Source: DATAFF01 sp044870245 (lineage in GTDB: Bacteria > Pseudomonadota > Alphaproteobacteria > Rhizobiales > Aestuariivirgaceae). Taken from it: 14,049 bases of DNA. Where the stretch lies: assembly GCA_044870245.1 (NCBI GenBank), contig JBIOYR010000151.1, positions 1 through 14,049 of the forward strand, written 5' to 3'. A program made the translations under genes and the position numbers. Position 1 is the stretch's first letter. Each line of letters starts with the position of its first letter. The notes beneath the pieces are model-generated. The model was not told where the DNA came from. It ran no database searches and saw only the letters and a list, made by a program, of their open reading frames with translations. Of the stretch, positions 1-6,763 are shown piece by piece.

Positions 1-1014
1 CACCGCTCCGCTGCCATAGATCAGCACCAGCTGGCCGGACGCTCCGAGCATCTGGTCGCGGCGCAGATGATCATTGGCATGTGCCACCGCCAGGGAATAG
101 AGCGGCAGCGACAGCGCTCCGAACAGCGTGAAGAGCCCGATCAGGATCTCGCGCGAAAAGGGTTGCACCATGATCGAGGCGATCGCGATCATCGACGACA
201 ACAGCGCCAGCATCGTCATCAGGCTGCGGCGATCGTAGCGGTCGGAGAGAAAGCCGATGGGATATTGCGAGACGATGACGCCGATCGGCGGCAGCGCCAT
301 CATCAGCGAGATATAGGCGAGCGGCAGACCCTGCATGACGCCGTAGATCGCGCCCATGCTGAAGAAGGCGCTCTGGCCGAGACCATTGGCGAAGGTCGCC
401 AACACCGCCAGCGGCGATGACCGGTAGAGATCGCGCAGACGCACCGCCCGCGCCTCCTCGATCGACGGCGCTTCGATCCTTGTGAGAGCGATCGGAACGA
501 GCGAAAGCGCCAGCAGCACCGCCACGATGATGAAGCGCACGAAGCCATTGGCGTCCGGCACGTTGAGCAGGAACTGCCCGGCCCCGAGCGAACCATAGAC
601 GATGATCATGTATATCGACAGGATCTGGCCGCGCGACTGGTTGGTCACCGCCGCATTGAGCCAGCTTTCGCACACGATATAGAGGCCGGCGGTGCAGATG
701 CCGGCGGTGAGCCGCAGCACGAACCACCAAACGGGCTCGACAAACAGGGGAAACATCAGCACCGCCGTGGCATCGACCGCAGCGAGCGCCGCGAACACCC
801 GGATATGACCGACCTTGGTGACCAGGTTCGGCGTCACGAAGGAGCTGAGGAACAGGCCGAGATAATAGCCGGACATGATCACGCCGACCGACGTGGCGGA
901 GAAGCTCTCCGCCGCCGCCCTGATGCCGACCAGCGAGCCCTGAAGCCCGTTGCCGAGCGCCAGCAGCATCACCCCGCACAGGAGCGCCCAGACAGTTCGC
1001 AGATGAATGATCAT
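1..1014 (-). CDS. MFS transporter, YcaD-like, 3' end cut by window edge
   Basis: This is an inner-membrane secondary transporter of the major facilitator superfamily; the substrate is unknown. It reads from the ATG at 1014 to the window edge without a stop, giving 338 codons. Family members of about 380-420 residues suggest only the last helices are missing. Visible marks are an N-terminal hydrophobic helix (MLLALGNGLQGSLVG), a GYYLGLF helix, the helix-4/5 motif ESWLN, a charged central loop (RIEAPSIEEARAVRLRDLY), and the second-half loop SDRYDRRS, the MFS loop 8-9 signature. The visible C-terminus (GQLVLIYGSGAV) aligns with the corresponding region of E. coli YcaD as I remember it. It lies 95 bp downstream of the response-regulator gene on the same strand and may be co-transcribed with it. 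The call as an MFS exporter is firm; any substrate would be a guess. Confidence 0.9.
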   Translation of the reverse strand, partial: MIIHLRTVWALLCGVMLLALGNGLQGSLVGIRAAAESFSATSVGVIMSGYYLGLFLSSFVTPNLVTKVGHIRVFAALAAVDATAVLMFPLFVEPVWWFVLRLTAGICTAGLYIVCESWLNAAVTNQSRGQILSIYMIIVYGSLGAGQFLLNVPDANGFVRFIIVAVLLALSLVPIALTRIEAPSIEEARAVRLRDLYRSSPLAVLATFANGLGQSAFFSMGAIYGVMQGLPLAYISLMMALPPIGVIVSQYPIGFLSDRYDRRSLMTMLALLSSMIAIASIMVQPFSREILIGLFTLFGALSLPLYSLAVAHANDHLRRDQMLGASGQLVLIYGSGAV

Positions 1015-1109
1015 GACAGCCCCGCCGCTGATGATCGATTTCCCCAAGCTCCCCGCTTAGGCGCTTGCCGTGTCGAGATCAAGCCAAAGGATTGAATTTC
1101 CGGGTCGTT

Positions 1110-1472
1110 TTAGATGATTCCGGTCTGCCTGAGCTTGAGATCGAGGATCTCCGCATCATAGGGTTTCATCATGCATTCGGCGGCACCGCCCCAGATGGTC
1201 CGCCCGATTCTGGCCGCTTCCCGTTCCTGCGGGCAAACGATGACGACCGGCCAGCGCTCGGCCGTGCGCCCAAGCCGCCGGATGAAAGCGGCAGCATCCG
1301 GGCAGGTCCTGCCCTCGTCGATCACGATAAGTTCCGGCATCCTGCGCGAGCAGATCTCGAGTGCCTCCTGCTCGCCGGTTGCTGCCGCCAGCTCAAATCC
1401 ATAAGCCGACAGCATGCCCGCGAGCTTTTGCCGGTCATCGAGATTGTCGTCGACGATCAAACATCGTGTCAT
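1110..1472 (-). CDS. Stand-alone response regulator receiver domain protein
   Basis: This 120-residue protein is a single CheY-like receiver with no output domain. The acidic pocket is visible (V-D8-D9 with D12-D13 after it), the phospho-acceptor is D52 in ELIVIDEG, and the conserved lysine is K103 in MMKPYD. The position normally held by Thr/Ser at the end of strand 4 is Cys80 (VVIVCPQ), so switching may be unusual. I chose the ATG at 1472 because the sequence MTRCLIVDD begins where receivers normally start, and an AAGGG lies about 10 nt upstream. An ATG at 1496 would only add eight residues. The start lies 76 nt from a perfect CtrA site, on the flank of the AT-rich DnaA-box region. No histidine kinase is nearby, so its partner cannot be named. 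Confidence 0.85.
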   Translation of the reverse strand: MTRCLIVDDNLDDRQKLAGMLSAYGFELAAATGEQEALEICSRRMPELIVIDEGRTCPDAAAFIRRLGRTAERWPVVIVCPQEREAARIGRTIWGGAAECMMKPYDAEILDLKLRQTGII

Positions 1473-1547
1473 ATCGACGTGCCCTTCGAGCCACATGTCA
1501 ACTTTCCGATCCCCGCCGCCCTGACAGCGAGTCCTGCGACCGCAGGG

Positions 1548-1562
1548 TTAATGCCGAGTTAA
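1548..1562. promoter_or_regulatory. Perfect CtrA-type binding site
   Basis: TTAA-TGCCGAG-TTAA matches the full TTAA-N7-TTAA consensus of alphaproteobacterial CtrA. It is 76 nt upstream of the minus-strand receiver start and 4 bp from the first DnaA box. A random match in 14 kb at 65% GC is expected about 0.01 times. Confidence 0.6.
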
Positions 1563-1566
1563 CAAG

Positions 1567-1575
1567 TTATCCACA
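1567..1575 (+). promoter_or_regulatory. DnaA box 1
   Basis: TTATCCACA is an exact match to the high-affinity DnaA box. It sits four bases after the CtrA site and is followed by a short T-rich stretch. Confidence 0.55.
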
Positions 1576-1635
1576 GCTTTTTGGAACGGAAATAATCACG
1601 GAAATTCATAGGCATGCTGAATTTTTGTTCTCAAC

Positions 1636-1644
1636 TTATCCACA
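1636..1644 (+). promoter_or_regulatory. DnaA box 2
   Basis: A second exact TTATCCACA in the same orientation, 69 bp from the first (start to start), inside the most AT-rich part of the gap. Confidence 0.55.
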
Positions 1645-1751
1645 GCTGGTGAAAACAGGGGTTTCGTATTTGTTCGCAACAATTGGGAGACTCAGGGGGA
1701 ATCGCACTGCTAAAGAGAAGGCGCGATTCACCACCTCATCGGAGATTGCAG

Positions 1752-2213
1752 ATGGCCGGCTTGTGGTTCGAGGAGTTCGAGGTCGGGCGGATCTATGCCC
1801 ATCCGATCACCAGGACGGTGACCGAGATGGACAACATGATGTTCTCCTGCCTCACCATGAACCCGCAGCCGCTCCATATCGACCGCCATTTCAGCGCCGC
1901 CACCGAATGGGGGCAGCCGATCATGAATTCGCTTTTCACCCTGGGATTGATGATCGGCATCTCGGTCAACGATTTGACGGTCGGCACGACCATCGCCAAT
2001 CTCGGCATGCGCGACGTGAAATTTCCCGCCCCCCTCTTCCAGGGCGACACCATCCGCGTCGAGACCGAGGTGAAGGACAAGCGTGAAAGCAAGTCTCGCC
2101 CCAATGCCGGCATCGTCGATTTCGAGCACCGCGCCTATAAGCAGGATGGAACCCTGGTTGCGGTCTGCCTGCGTCAGGCCTTCATGCGCAAGCGTCCCGC
2201 CGCGGCAGGCTGA
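1752..2213 (+). CDS. MaoC-family hydratase (hot-dog fold)
   Basis: This 153-residue protein belongs to the MaoC/R-specific enoyl-CoA hydratase-like family and probably hydrates an unsaturated acyl-CoA in the cytoplasm. The active-site loop is at residues 35-43 (TMNPQPLHI), followed by the hot-dog helix (WGQPIMNSLFTLGLMIG) and the FPAPLFQGDTI strand. In classical R-hydratases the loop reads G-D-x-N-P-L-H; aligned on His42, the Asp position is Asn37 here. I recall this NPQPLH-type loop as usual for the branch paired with CitE-like lyases. The ATG at 1752 was chosen because GGAG lies 7 nt upstream; a TTG at 1683 has no such site. The stop is 2 bp before the CitE-like gene, so the two are one operon. 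The same gene pairing occurs in Mycobacterium tuberculosis (Rv2499c-Rv2498c). The exact substrate is unknown. Confidence 0.85.
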   Translation: MAGLWFEEFEVGRIYAHPITRTVTEMDNMMFSCLTMNPQPLHIDRHFSAATEWGQPIMNSLFTLGLMIGISVNDLTVGTTIANLGMRDVKFPAPLFQGDTIRVETEVKDKRESKSRPNAGIVDFEHRAYKQDGTLVAVCLRQAFMRKRPAAAG

Positions 2214-2215
2214 TC

Positions 2216-3064
2216 ATGCGTTCCCTGCTGTTCGTGCCGGCGGATTCGGAGCGCAAGGTCATGAAGGCGCTCGCCAGCGCCGCCGATGTGGTGATTCTCG
2301 ATCTAGAGGACTCTGTGGCGCCGGAACGGAAGGAGACCGCCCGTCGGCTGGCCGCCGAATGCCTGACCCGGCGTCAGCGCAGCGGCCCGCTGCTGTTCGT
2401 CCGCATCAATCCGGACCCGACGGGCCTCTTCGCCGCCGACCTCGCTGCCGTCATGCCGGCCGATCCTGATGGGCTGATGCTGCCCAAGGCCAGTGGCGGC
2501 AAGGATGTTCTGCATCTGGTCGAGCGCCTCGAGCAGACCGTGCCGGTGATTGCCATTGCCACCGAGACGGCCGAAGCGATGTTTTGCTTGGCGAGCTATG
2601 CGCAAGCGGTGCCGCCGCTTGTCGGCATCGCCTGGGGTGCCGAGGATCTGTCGAGCGATCTCGGCGCGCTTGCCAGCCGCGATGCCGAGGGACGATTGAC
2701 CGATCCCTATCGACTGGCGCGAACCCTCTGCCTGCTCGGCGCACGCGCCGCTGGCGTCGAGCCGATCGATACGGTCTTTCTCGACTTTCGCGATTCCGAC
2801 GGCCTCGCGCGGGAGTGCGCGGCAGCGATGCGCGACGGCTTCTCGGCCAAGCTCGCCATTCATCCCGATCAGATCGACATCATCAATGAGGCTTTCACCC
2901 CGAGCTGCGCCGCCATCGCCGAGGCCCGGGCGGTGGTCGACGCCTTTGCCGCGGCCGGCAACGCCGGTGTCGTCGCCATCGGCGGTCGAATGTTCGACAT
3001 CCCCCACCGCCGCCGCGCCGAGAAGCTCCTCGCCCGCGCCGAGCGCTACCGGACGAGGCAGTAG
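2216..3064 (+). CDS. CitE-like CoA ester lyase (HpcH/HpaI aldolase family)
   Basis: This 282-residue TIM-barrel enzyme should cleave or form a C-C bond in a beta-hydroxyacyl-CoA such as malyl-, citramalyl- or a related CoA ester, using Mg2+. Visible marks are the N-terminal strand RSLLFVPADS, LDLEDSV (28-33), Arg63 in FVRINP, Glu117 in ATETAEA, the metal site GAEDLS (Glu143/Asp144) and the C-terminal AKLAIHPDQI (211-220), typical of CitE and malyl-CoA lyases. The length matches stand-alone CitE-like proteins rather than the three-subunit citrate lyase, whose other subunits are absent. The gene is coupled to the MaoC hydratase, so hydration followed by cleavage of an unsaturated dicarboxylyl- or methyl-branched acyl-CoA is a reasonable inference. 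Citramalyl-CoA, malyl-CoA and HMG-CoA-like substrates cannot be separated from sequence alone. Confidence 0.87.
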   Translation: MRSLLFVPADSERKVMKALASAADVVILDLEDSVAPERKETARRLAAECLTRRQRSGPLLFVRINPDPTGLFAADLAAVMPADPDGLMLPKASGGKDVLHLVERLEQTVPVIAIATETAEAMFCLASYAQAVPPLVGIAWGAEDLSSDLGALASRDAEGRLTDPYRLARTLCLLGARAAGVEPIDTVFLDFRDSDGLARECAAAMRDGFSAKLAIHPDQIDIINEAFTPSCAAIAEARAVVDAFAAAGNAGVVAIGGRMFDIPHRRRAEKLLARAERYRTRQ

Positions 3065-3130
3065 GCAAATAGGCATTAGGCAGTGATCAGCGCCCTTCTA
3101 CTGCCTACTGCCTACTGCCTAATGACTACT
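3061..3130. repeat. Palindromic heptamer repeat, copy 1
   Basis: This short element lies between convergent genes and overlaps the end of the CitE-like gene by a few bases. The left arm holds three TAGGCAN units and the right arm holds the complement, three tandem CTACTGC units. The best uninterrupted pairing is 11 bp, CATTAGGCAGT at 3074-3084 with 3114-3124; several slipped registers are possible. It could act as a bidirectional terminator, but there is no T tract. The same heptamer builds the element at 11726-11808. Confidence 0.7.
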
Positions 3131-3132
3131 GG

Positions 3133-3744
3133 CTAATCCGGCCGGCGCATGCGGAAGCTCTCGCCGATCGCCGCATATTCCGAATAGCCGAGCCGCGCCA
3201 GCGGCCGCATCGCGACCGTATCGACCCGTCCATCGACAATGAACCGGTCATCGATATGGATGCCGAGCACGCGGCCGATCACCAGGTGATCCTCGACCGA
3301 TCCGTCATCGCCCGGCAACGGAACGATCTGGTAGAGACGGCACTCGAAATTGGCCGGGCTCTCGGCGACCCGCGGCGGCTTCACCAATTCGCTCGCCGCC
3401 TTGGTCAATCCGGCAAGCGCAAATTCGTCGGTTCCGCGCGGCACATGCGCCGAGGTGGCGTTGACCGCTTCCCTGAGATCATAGGTCGCGATGTTCACCA
3501 CGAACTCTTGGGTCTCCTCGATGTTGCGCAGCGTGTCCTTGTTGCCGCCGCTGCGGCTCGAGCCGGACCCATAGGCGACATAATGCGGGTCCTCGGCGAA
3601 GGCGTTGAAGTAGCTGTAGGGCGCGAGATTGACCTTGCCTTCCGGCGACAGGCTGGAGATCCAGCCTATCGGCCGCGGCACGACGAGAGCCTTGAACGGA
3701 TCGTACTGAAACCCATGGGCATTGCGGGTGGCGTCATAGAACAT
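3133..3744 (-). CDS. Flavin reductase-like protein (FMN-binding split barrel)
   Basis: This 203-residue protein belongs to the flavin reductase/FMN-binding split-barrel family. Members bind FMN and either reduce free flavin with NAD(P)H for a partner oxygenase or act as small flavoproteins. Typical marks are PRPIGWISS (23-31), NLAPYSYFNAF (39-49), where FMN phosphate contacts usually lie, and KDTLRNIEETQEFVVNI (69-85). The C-terminal half holds the strand EDHLVIGRVLGI found in the family. It is the last gene of a minus-strand cluster, starting 12 bp after the HAD phosphatase gene. The nitroreductase in the cluster and the ABM-fold gene upstream of it suggest shared redox work on an aromatic or quinone-like compound. 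No oxygenase large component is present, so a two-component monooxygenase cannot be claimed. Confidence 0.87.
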   Translation of the reverse strand: MFYDATRNAHGFQYDPFKALVVPRPIGWISSLSPEGKVNLAPYSYFNAFAEDPHYVAYGSGSSRSGGNKDTLRNIEETQEFVVNIATYDLREAVNATSAHVPRGTDEFALAGLTKAASELVKPPRVAESPANFECRLYQIVPLPGDDGSVEDHLVIGRVLGIHIDDRFIVDGRVDTVAMRPLARLGYSEYAAIGESFRMRRPD

Positions 3745-3756
3745 CGGCGGCGCTCG

Positions 3757-4470
3757 TCACTTTCTCTCTCTCAAGCCCAGGATCTCCGGCAGATCGGCGA
3801 TCGAACCGATGACATGGTCGGCATGGGGCTCGAGCTCGTCAACCGCCGAGGTTCCCGAGAGCACGCCGATGGCGAGGCCAGCTCCTGCCGCTCGCGCCAT
3901 TTCGAGATCGTGGAGATTGTCGCCGACCACCGCCACCTCGCAGGGCCGGAGCGCCGCCATGCCGCAAAAGGCGAGCACCGGCTCGGCCGCCGGCTTTGCC
4001 GCGGTCACCGCGTCATAGCCGAGGATCGCAACGAAATGATGGGCGATGCCGAGACGCTCGGCGGTGAGGCGGGCCGATCGCGTATTGTCGTTGGTTGCGA
4101 TGCCGAGCTTGAGGCCGGCGTGTTCGAGCTCGCTGAACAGCGGCTCGAGTGCGATCACCGGCACCGCCGTGTTCGGCGCATGCTCGGAGCAGAAATCATC
4201 GACGAATGCCAGCCACTCGGCTTCCTCGGCCGGCGTCAACCCGGGCTTCCATGCCCTGACCAGATCCATGGTATTGCCGGCCGCCCAGATCGAGCCGCCG
4301 CGCAGCACGTCGCGCTCGCGATCATAGCCGGCGACGATCAGCAGCTGGTCGGCCAGCGGCTGATGGCCGCCGGAGAATTCCAGCGCCAGAGCCTTGAGCA
4401 CCGGCATCCAGGTCGCCGGGAAATCGATCAGCGTACCGTCCTTGTCGAACAGGATGCCACGGATCGCCAT
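3757..4470 (-). CDS. HAD-superfamily hydrolase, phosphoglycolate phosphatase-like
   Basis: This 237-residue cytoplasmic phosphatase of the haloacid dehalogenase superfamily carries all four motifs: nucleophile D9 and acid D11 in FDKDGTL, Thr126 in ATNDN, Lys159 in AAKPAAEP, and the Mg2+-binding GDNLHD at 183-188. A helical cap between motifs I and II (about residues 15-110) is of the C1 type seen in Gph-like enzymes. Phosphoglycolate is a possible substrate, but many Gph-like HADs act on other sugar or nucleotide phosphates, so the name gph is not justified. The start ATG is 3 nt after the nitroreductase stop (TGA-GCG-ATG), implying translational coupling. The flavin reductase-like gene follows after 12 bp. 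Confidence 0.88.
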   Translation of the reverse strand: MAIRGILFDKDGTLIDFPATWMPVLKALALEFSGGHQPLADQLLIVAGYDRERDVLRGGSIWAAGNTMDLVRAWKPGLTPAEEAEWLAFVDDFCSEHAPNTAVPVIALEPLFSELEHAGLKLGIATNDNTRSARLTAERLGIAHHFVAILGYDAVTAAKPAAEPVLAFCGMAALRPCEVAVVGDNLHDLEMARAAGAGLAIGVLSGTSAVDELEPHADHVIGSIADLPEILGLRERK

Positions 4471-4473
4471 CGC

Positions 4474-5091
4474 TCAACCGGTCCAGCGCGTGGTCAGGCT
4501 TGCAGCCACCGGCCGCGGCCGGTCGGTCAGCACCTCCGCCGGCTCGCCGAGATAGATGAAGCCGGCCACCCGCTCGCCCGGCTCGAGACCCATCGCCGCA
4601 GTGGTCACCGGGTCATAGGCGCACCAGTCGGTCATCCACTGGCAGCCGATGCTCATCGCCGTGGCCGCGATCAGGATGTTCTGGCACACCGCGCCGGCCG
4701 ACAGCTGTTGCTCCCATTCCGGGATCTTCGGATGCGGCCCGGCCCGCGACACCACGCAAATGACGACCGGCGCGCGGTCGAACATGTGCCGGGCATTGCC
4801 TAAGCTTTCGGCACCGTGATGCGGATAGAGCTCCTGCCACCGCTTCTCGAGGATGCGACCGAACGCCGCCCGTGCCGGTCCCTCGAAAATGATGAAGCGC
4901 CACGGCGTGAGCTTGCCATGGTCCGGTACCCGGACCGCGATCTCGAGGATCTGCGCCAGCTGCTCCGGCGACGGCCCGGGCTCCCGCATCGCCTTGGCGG
5001 AGGCCGAGCGCCGGCTCGCCAGCAGGCTCAGCGTGTCGCTCAGATCGTTGAGCGCGTCGGGCGGAAGTCCCTGGGTTAGTTCGGCGGTCAT
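4474..5091 (-). CDS. Nitroreductase family protein, YdjA-like
   Basis: This 205-residue FMN-dependent oxidoreductase should reduce nitro, quinone or similar electrophilic groups using NAD(P)H. The FMN-contacting start ASRRSAS (25-31) and the loop PDHGKLTPWRF (56-66) are close to E. coli YdjA (RRSAS and APDHGK...PWRF as I recall), unlike the larger NfsA and NfsB. Further family marks are SAGAVCQNILIAATAMSIG, the helix near the active site, and FIYLGEP near the C-terminus. About 20 residues precede the core, slightly more than in YdjA, so a later start is possible, but the ATG at 5091 is the first good one. It heads a tight cluster with the HAD phosphatase and flavin reductase-like gene. The physiological substrate is unknown. 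Confidence 0.88.
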   Translation of the reverse strand: MTAELTQGLPPDALNDLSDTLSLLASRRSASAKAMREPGPSPEQLAQILEIAVRVPDHGKLTPWRFIIFEGPARAAFGRILEKRWQELYPHHGAESLGNARHMFDRAPVVICVVSRAGPHPKIPEWEQQLSAGAVCQNILIAATAMSIGCQWMTDWCAYDPVTTAAMGLEPGERVAGFIYLGEPAEVLTDRPRPVAASLTTRWTG

Positions 5092-5179
5092 GCAAGGCGC
5101 CCTGGTTCACGGCTGCCGCCTGAGTGCTGGAGAGTCGGACGGCATCTGTCAACCCTCCTTCCCGCCCGCAAGGGCATGG

Positions 5180-5476
5180 CTATTTGAGGCTCAGCACCAC
5201 CGGGCCGGAAGCCGGATCGGTGACGCCGAGGCCGCTGCCGAGGTCCTCGAGCGTGTCCCGGAAGGAGTTGAGCGTGGCGATCATGTCCGGCCTGGCCTTG
5301 CCAAGGGACTCCATGCCGTCCCACTCCGCGATGATGCAATAGGTCCGCTCGCCCGTCTTGATGATGTTGGCGTGCGCAAGACCCGGCCAGTCGCCGACAA
5401 CCTTCTTGTGAGCATCGAGAAACTCCTGCTCACGGCCCGGTTTCACACGAAATCTTACAACATTGAACGCGGTCAT
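5180..5476 (-). CDS. Small ABM-domain (antibiotic biosynthesis monooxygenase-like) protein
   Basis: This 98-residue protein has the dimeric ferredoxin-like alpha/beta barrel pattern: a first strand NVVRFRVKPGREQEFLDAHK, a helix, then RTYCIIAEWDGMESLGKARP and a C-terminal helix (MIATLNSFRDTLEDLG). Such proteins are cofactor-free monooxygenases or stress-related quinol oxygenases, but many have no proven activity. I placed the start at the ATG at 5476, where the domain begins; the open frame continues 37 codons upstream without family resemblance. It lies 88 bp upstream of the nitroreductase on the same strand and may belong to the same redox cluster. Assignment to the ABM/DIMER clan is good; enzymatic activity is not shown by the sequence. 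Confidence 0.72.
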   Translation of the reverse strand: MTAFNVVRFRVKPGREQEFLDAHKKVVGDWPGLAHANIIKTGERTYCIIAEWDGMESLGKARPDMIATLNSFRDTLEDLGSGLGVTDPASGPVVLSLK

Positions 5477-5752
5477 GACCTGCTCGCTGATGCTGAACGA
5501 CCGGATGGACCATAGCCGATCGTCCACCCGACCGACAGGATGCGGTTTCATCGCACAAATCCGCCACATTTCAACGCTGCCCATCAAATCGATGAGCGAT
5601 ACACGGATCGGAACGGAACAGCCGCCCGATCATTGGTTCTCCCAATGTGGCCCCGACCCGAGGCAACGGCTCGAGAGGTGGCAATCAGCAGCTGCTCCCC
5701 ATCGGAGGCAACGATGTCAAAACGGGGGCGATAGCCACGTGAGGAGTTTGTC
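5477..5752. other. Divergent intergenic region
   Basis: These 276 bp separate the minus-strand ABM gene from the plus-strand membrane-peptide gene, so promoters for both should lie here. I see no convincing -35/-10 pair. The only structure noted is a 6-bp inverted repeat, CATTGG/CCAATG at 5631-5636 and 5642-5647 with a 5-nt loop. The short open frames here have no ribosome-binding sites or family likeness. Confidence 0.4.
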
Positions 5753-5872
5753 ATGCACCTTCGCGAAGTTTCAGAGTCCGGTAGCTATGTTCGATTCTTT
5801 GTGCAGATGATCGCCATGTACTTGGTTGCGACGGCCTTGGCGTTCTGCCTGATCACTGCCGCTTACGTTTGA
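5753..5872 (+). CDS. Putative 39-residue single-pass membrane peptide
   Basis: The frame ATG-TGA encodes 39 residues. It has a strong ribosome-binding site, GAGGAG at 5741-5746 with a 6-nt spacer. The N-terminal half is polar (MHLREVSESGSYVR), and the rest is one hydrophobic segment (about residues 16-39, containing MIAMYLVATALAFCLITAA) long enough to cross the membrane. I recognise no family. The in-frame TGA at 5870-5872 overlaps a possible TTG start of the DUF3237 frame (TTGA), so coupling with that gene is possible. The upstream frame has no other start with such a good site. It could equally be a leader peptide or a chance ORF. Confidence 0.45.
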   Translation: MHLREVSESGSYVRFFVQMIAMYLVATALAFCLITAAYV

Positions 5873-5922
5873 TAGGAACGGGCTGGCGCGGCGGCACCGG
5901 CCCGATTGATGGTAGCGGCGCG

Positions 5923-6384
5923 ATGATGATGGGGCTTCACCCTGAAATGACATATCGGGTTCGGACCACCAATCCGCTCGGTCCGACGGAAGGCTCGCCG
6001 CTCGGCGCGATCCAATATTGGCAGGTGACCGAAGCCGCGCTGACGGGCGAGCGCATTGAGGCGAAGCTCGCTGCCACTGGCGGTGATTGGATGCAGATGA
6101 GCAGCGACGGCTTCTGGCGGCCCAACGTTCGCGCGCAGTTCGAGACGAACGACGGTGCGATCGTGCTGATGCATTATTGGGGGCTGGTCGAGCAGACCGC
6201 CTCATTCAAGCGTGCGGCACAAGCAGACCACGAGACGCAGTGGAACGATCAATATATGCGCCTTGCGATTCGCTTCGACACCGGCGCAGAACAATACCGC
6301 TGGCTCAACACGAATCTTTTCGTCGCCGCTGGGCGGCTGATCGGGACGGGACGCATCGAATATGCCGTCTGCCGGCTGACCTGA
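5923..6384 (+). CDS. DUF3237 family protein
   Basis: This protein of about 153 residues resembles the DUF3237 family, small beta-barrel proteins without an established function. Recognisable segments are the turn GPTEGSPLGAIQYWQVTEA, the middle motif GGDWMQMSSDGFWRPNVRA, ETNDGAIVLMHYWG, and the C-terminal block RFDTGAEQYRWLNTNLFVAAG, matching the family's F-x-T-x-x-x-Y-x-W-L-N block. The start is uncertain. Three ATG codons in a row lie at 5923-5931 without a clear ribosome-binding site, while a TTG at 5869 overlaps the stop of the upstream membrane peptide and would add 18 residues (IGTGWRGGTGPIDGSGA). The YCII gene follows after 49 bp. Local G+C is lower than in the rest of the window (32 of 60 bases at 6241-6300), hinting at a separate origin. 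Confidence 0.8.
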   Translation: MMMGLHPEMTYRVRTTNPLGPTEGSPLGAIQYWQVTEAALTGERIEAKLAATGGDWMQMSSDGFWRPNVRAQFETNDGAIVLMHYWGLVEQTASFKRAAQADHETQWNDQYMRLAIRFDTGAEQYRWLNTNLFVAAGRLIGTGRIEYAVCRLT

Positions 6385-6433
6385 TCGGAACAGCCGACGG
6401 CCTCATCGCTTTGTCCGCCAAGAGGAGCGACAA

Positions 6434-6763
6434 ATGCCGAAATACGTGACGATCGGATATGGTGACGAGGCTGGTTATGAAAGGACGGCGCTGGACGTGC
6501 GAAATGCCGCGCACGCGCATGATGATGAACTTAAAGCGCGCGGGACTCTGATGGGCATTGCCGGCGCTCCGGTCCAGGTGCGAAACCATGATGCCGAGGG
6601 CGTGCAGACTAAAGATGGCGCCTTTCTTTCATCGGCTCTGCCAGTTGCGGGTTTCGCGATCATCGAAGCTTCCGGCCTCGCTGAAGCTGTAGAGCTTGTT
6701 TCGAAATCTCCTTGCGCAGTTGCCCACGGCGTCGTGGAAGTGTGGCCCCTTGAAGGTGCGTAG
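6434..6763 (+). CDS. YCII-related (YciI/DGPF-type) domain protein
   Basis: This 109-residue protein fits the YCII family, small dimeric alpha/beta proteins of the ferredoxin-like clan. It opens with a strand containing YVTIGYGDEAGYE, followed by a helix (NAAHAHDDELKARG), a central strand pair (GIAGAPVQVRNHD and GAFLSSALPVAGFAIIEA), then the typical helix SGLAEAVELVSKSPCA and a final strand GVVEVWPLEG. Function in the family is mostly unknown; some members are fused to, or sit beside, ECF sigma factors, and none is seen here. AGAGGAG lies 6 nt before the ATG. It probably forms an operon with the DUF3237 gene. A sampled stretch at 6421-6480 is only 50% G+C, below the flanking genes. Confidence 0.75.
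   Translation: MPKYVTIGYGDEAGYERTALDVRNAAHAHDDELKARGTLMGIAGAPVQVRNHDAEGVQTKDGAFLSSALPVAGFAIIEASGLAEAVELVSKSPCAVAHGVVEVWPLEGA

Larger units (their letters stand above)
1541..1690. other. AT-rich region with DnaA boxes and CtrA site: candidate replication origin or DnaA/CtrA promoter
   Basis: The 279-bp gap between the receiver gene and the MaoC gene holds no credible ORF. By direct count 73 of 120 bases at 1561-1680 are A/T (61%), against about 35% in flanking genes. It contains a perfect TTAA-N7-TTAA site and two perfect same-orientation TTATCCACA boxes sharing the 12-mer TTATCCACAGCT, 69 bp apart. Genes on both sides point outward, as they often do at an origin. CtrA sites next to DnaA boxes are a known property of the Caulobacter origin. 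The usual alphaproteobacterial origin neighbours (hemE, maf, aroE, coaE) are absent, only two perfect boxes are seen, and I found no clear IHF site. A co-regulated promoter is therefore an equal possibility. Confidence 0.45.

Noticed and set aside
71..979. 302-codon minus-strand frame as the first gene
   Set aside because: It is a shadow in another frame of the MFS gene, which has the transmembrane helices and motifs.
5631..5647. CATTGG/CCAATG hairpin as terminator or operator
   Set aside because: The stem is only 6 bp with no T tract, in a divergent intergenic region; this is chance-level.
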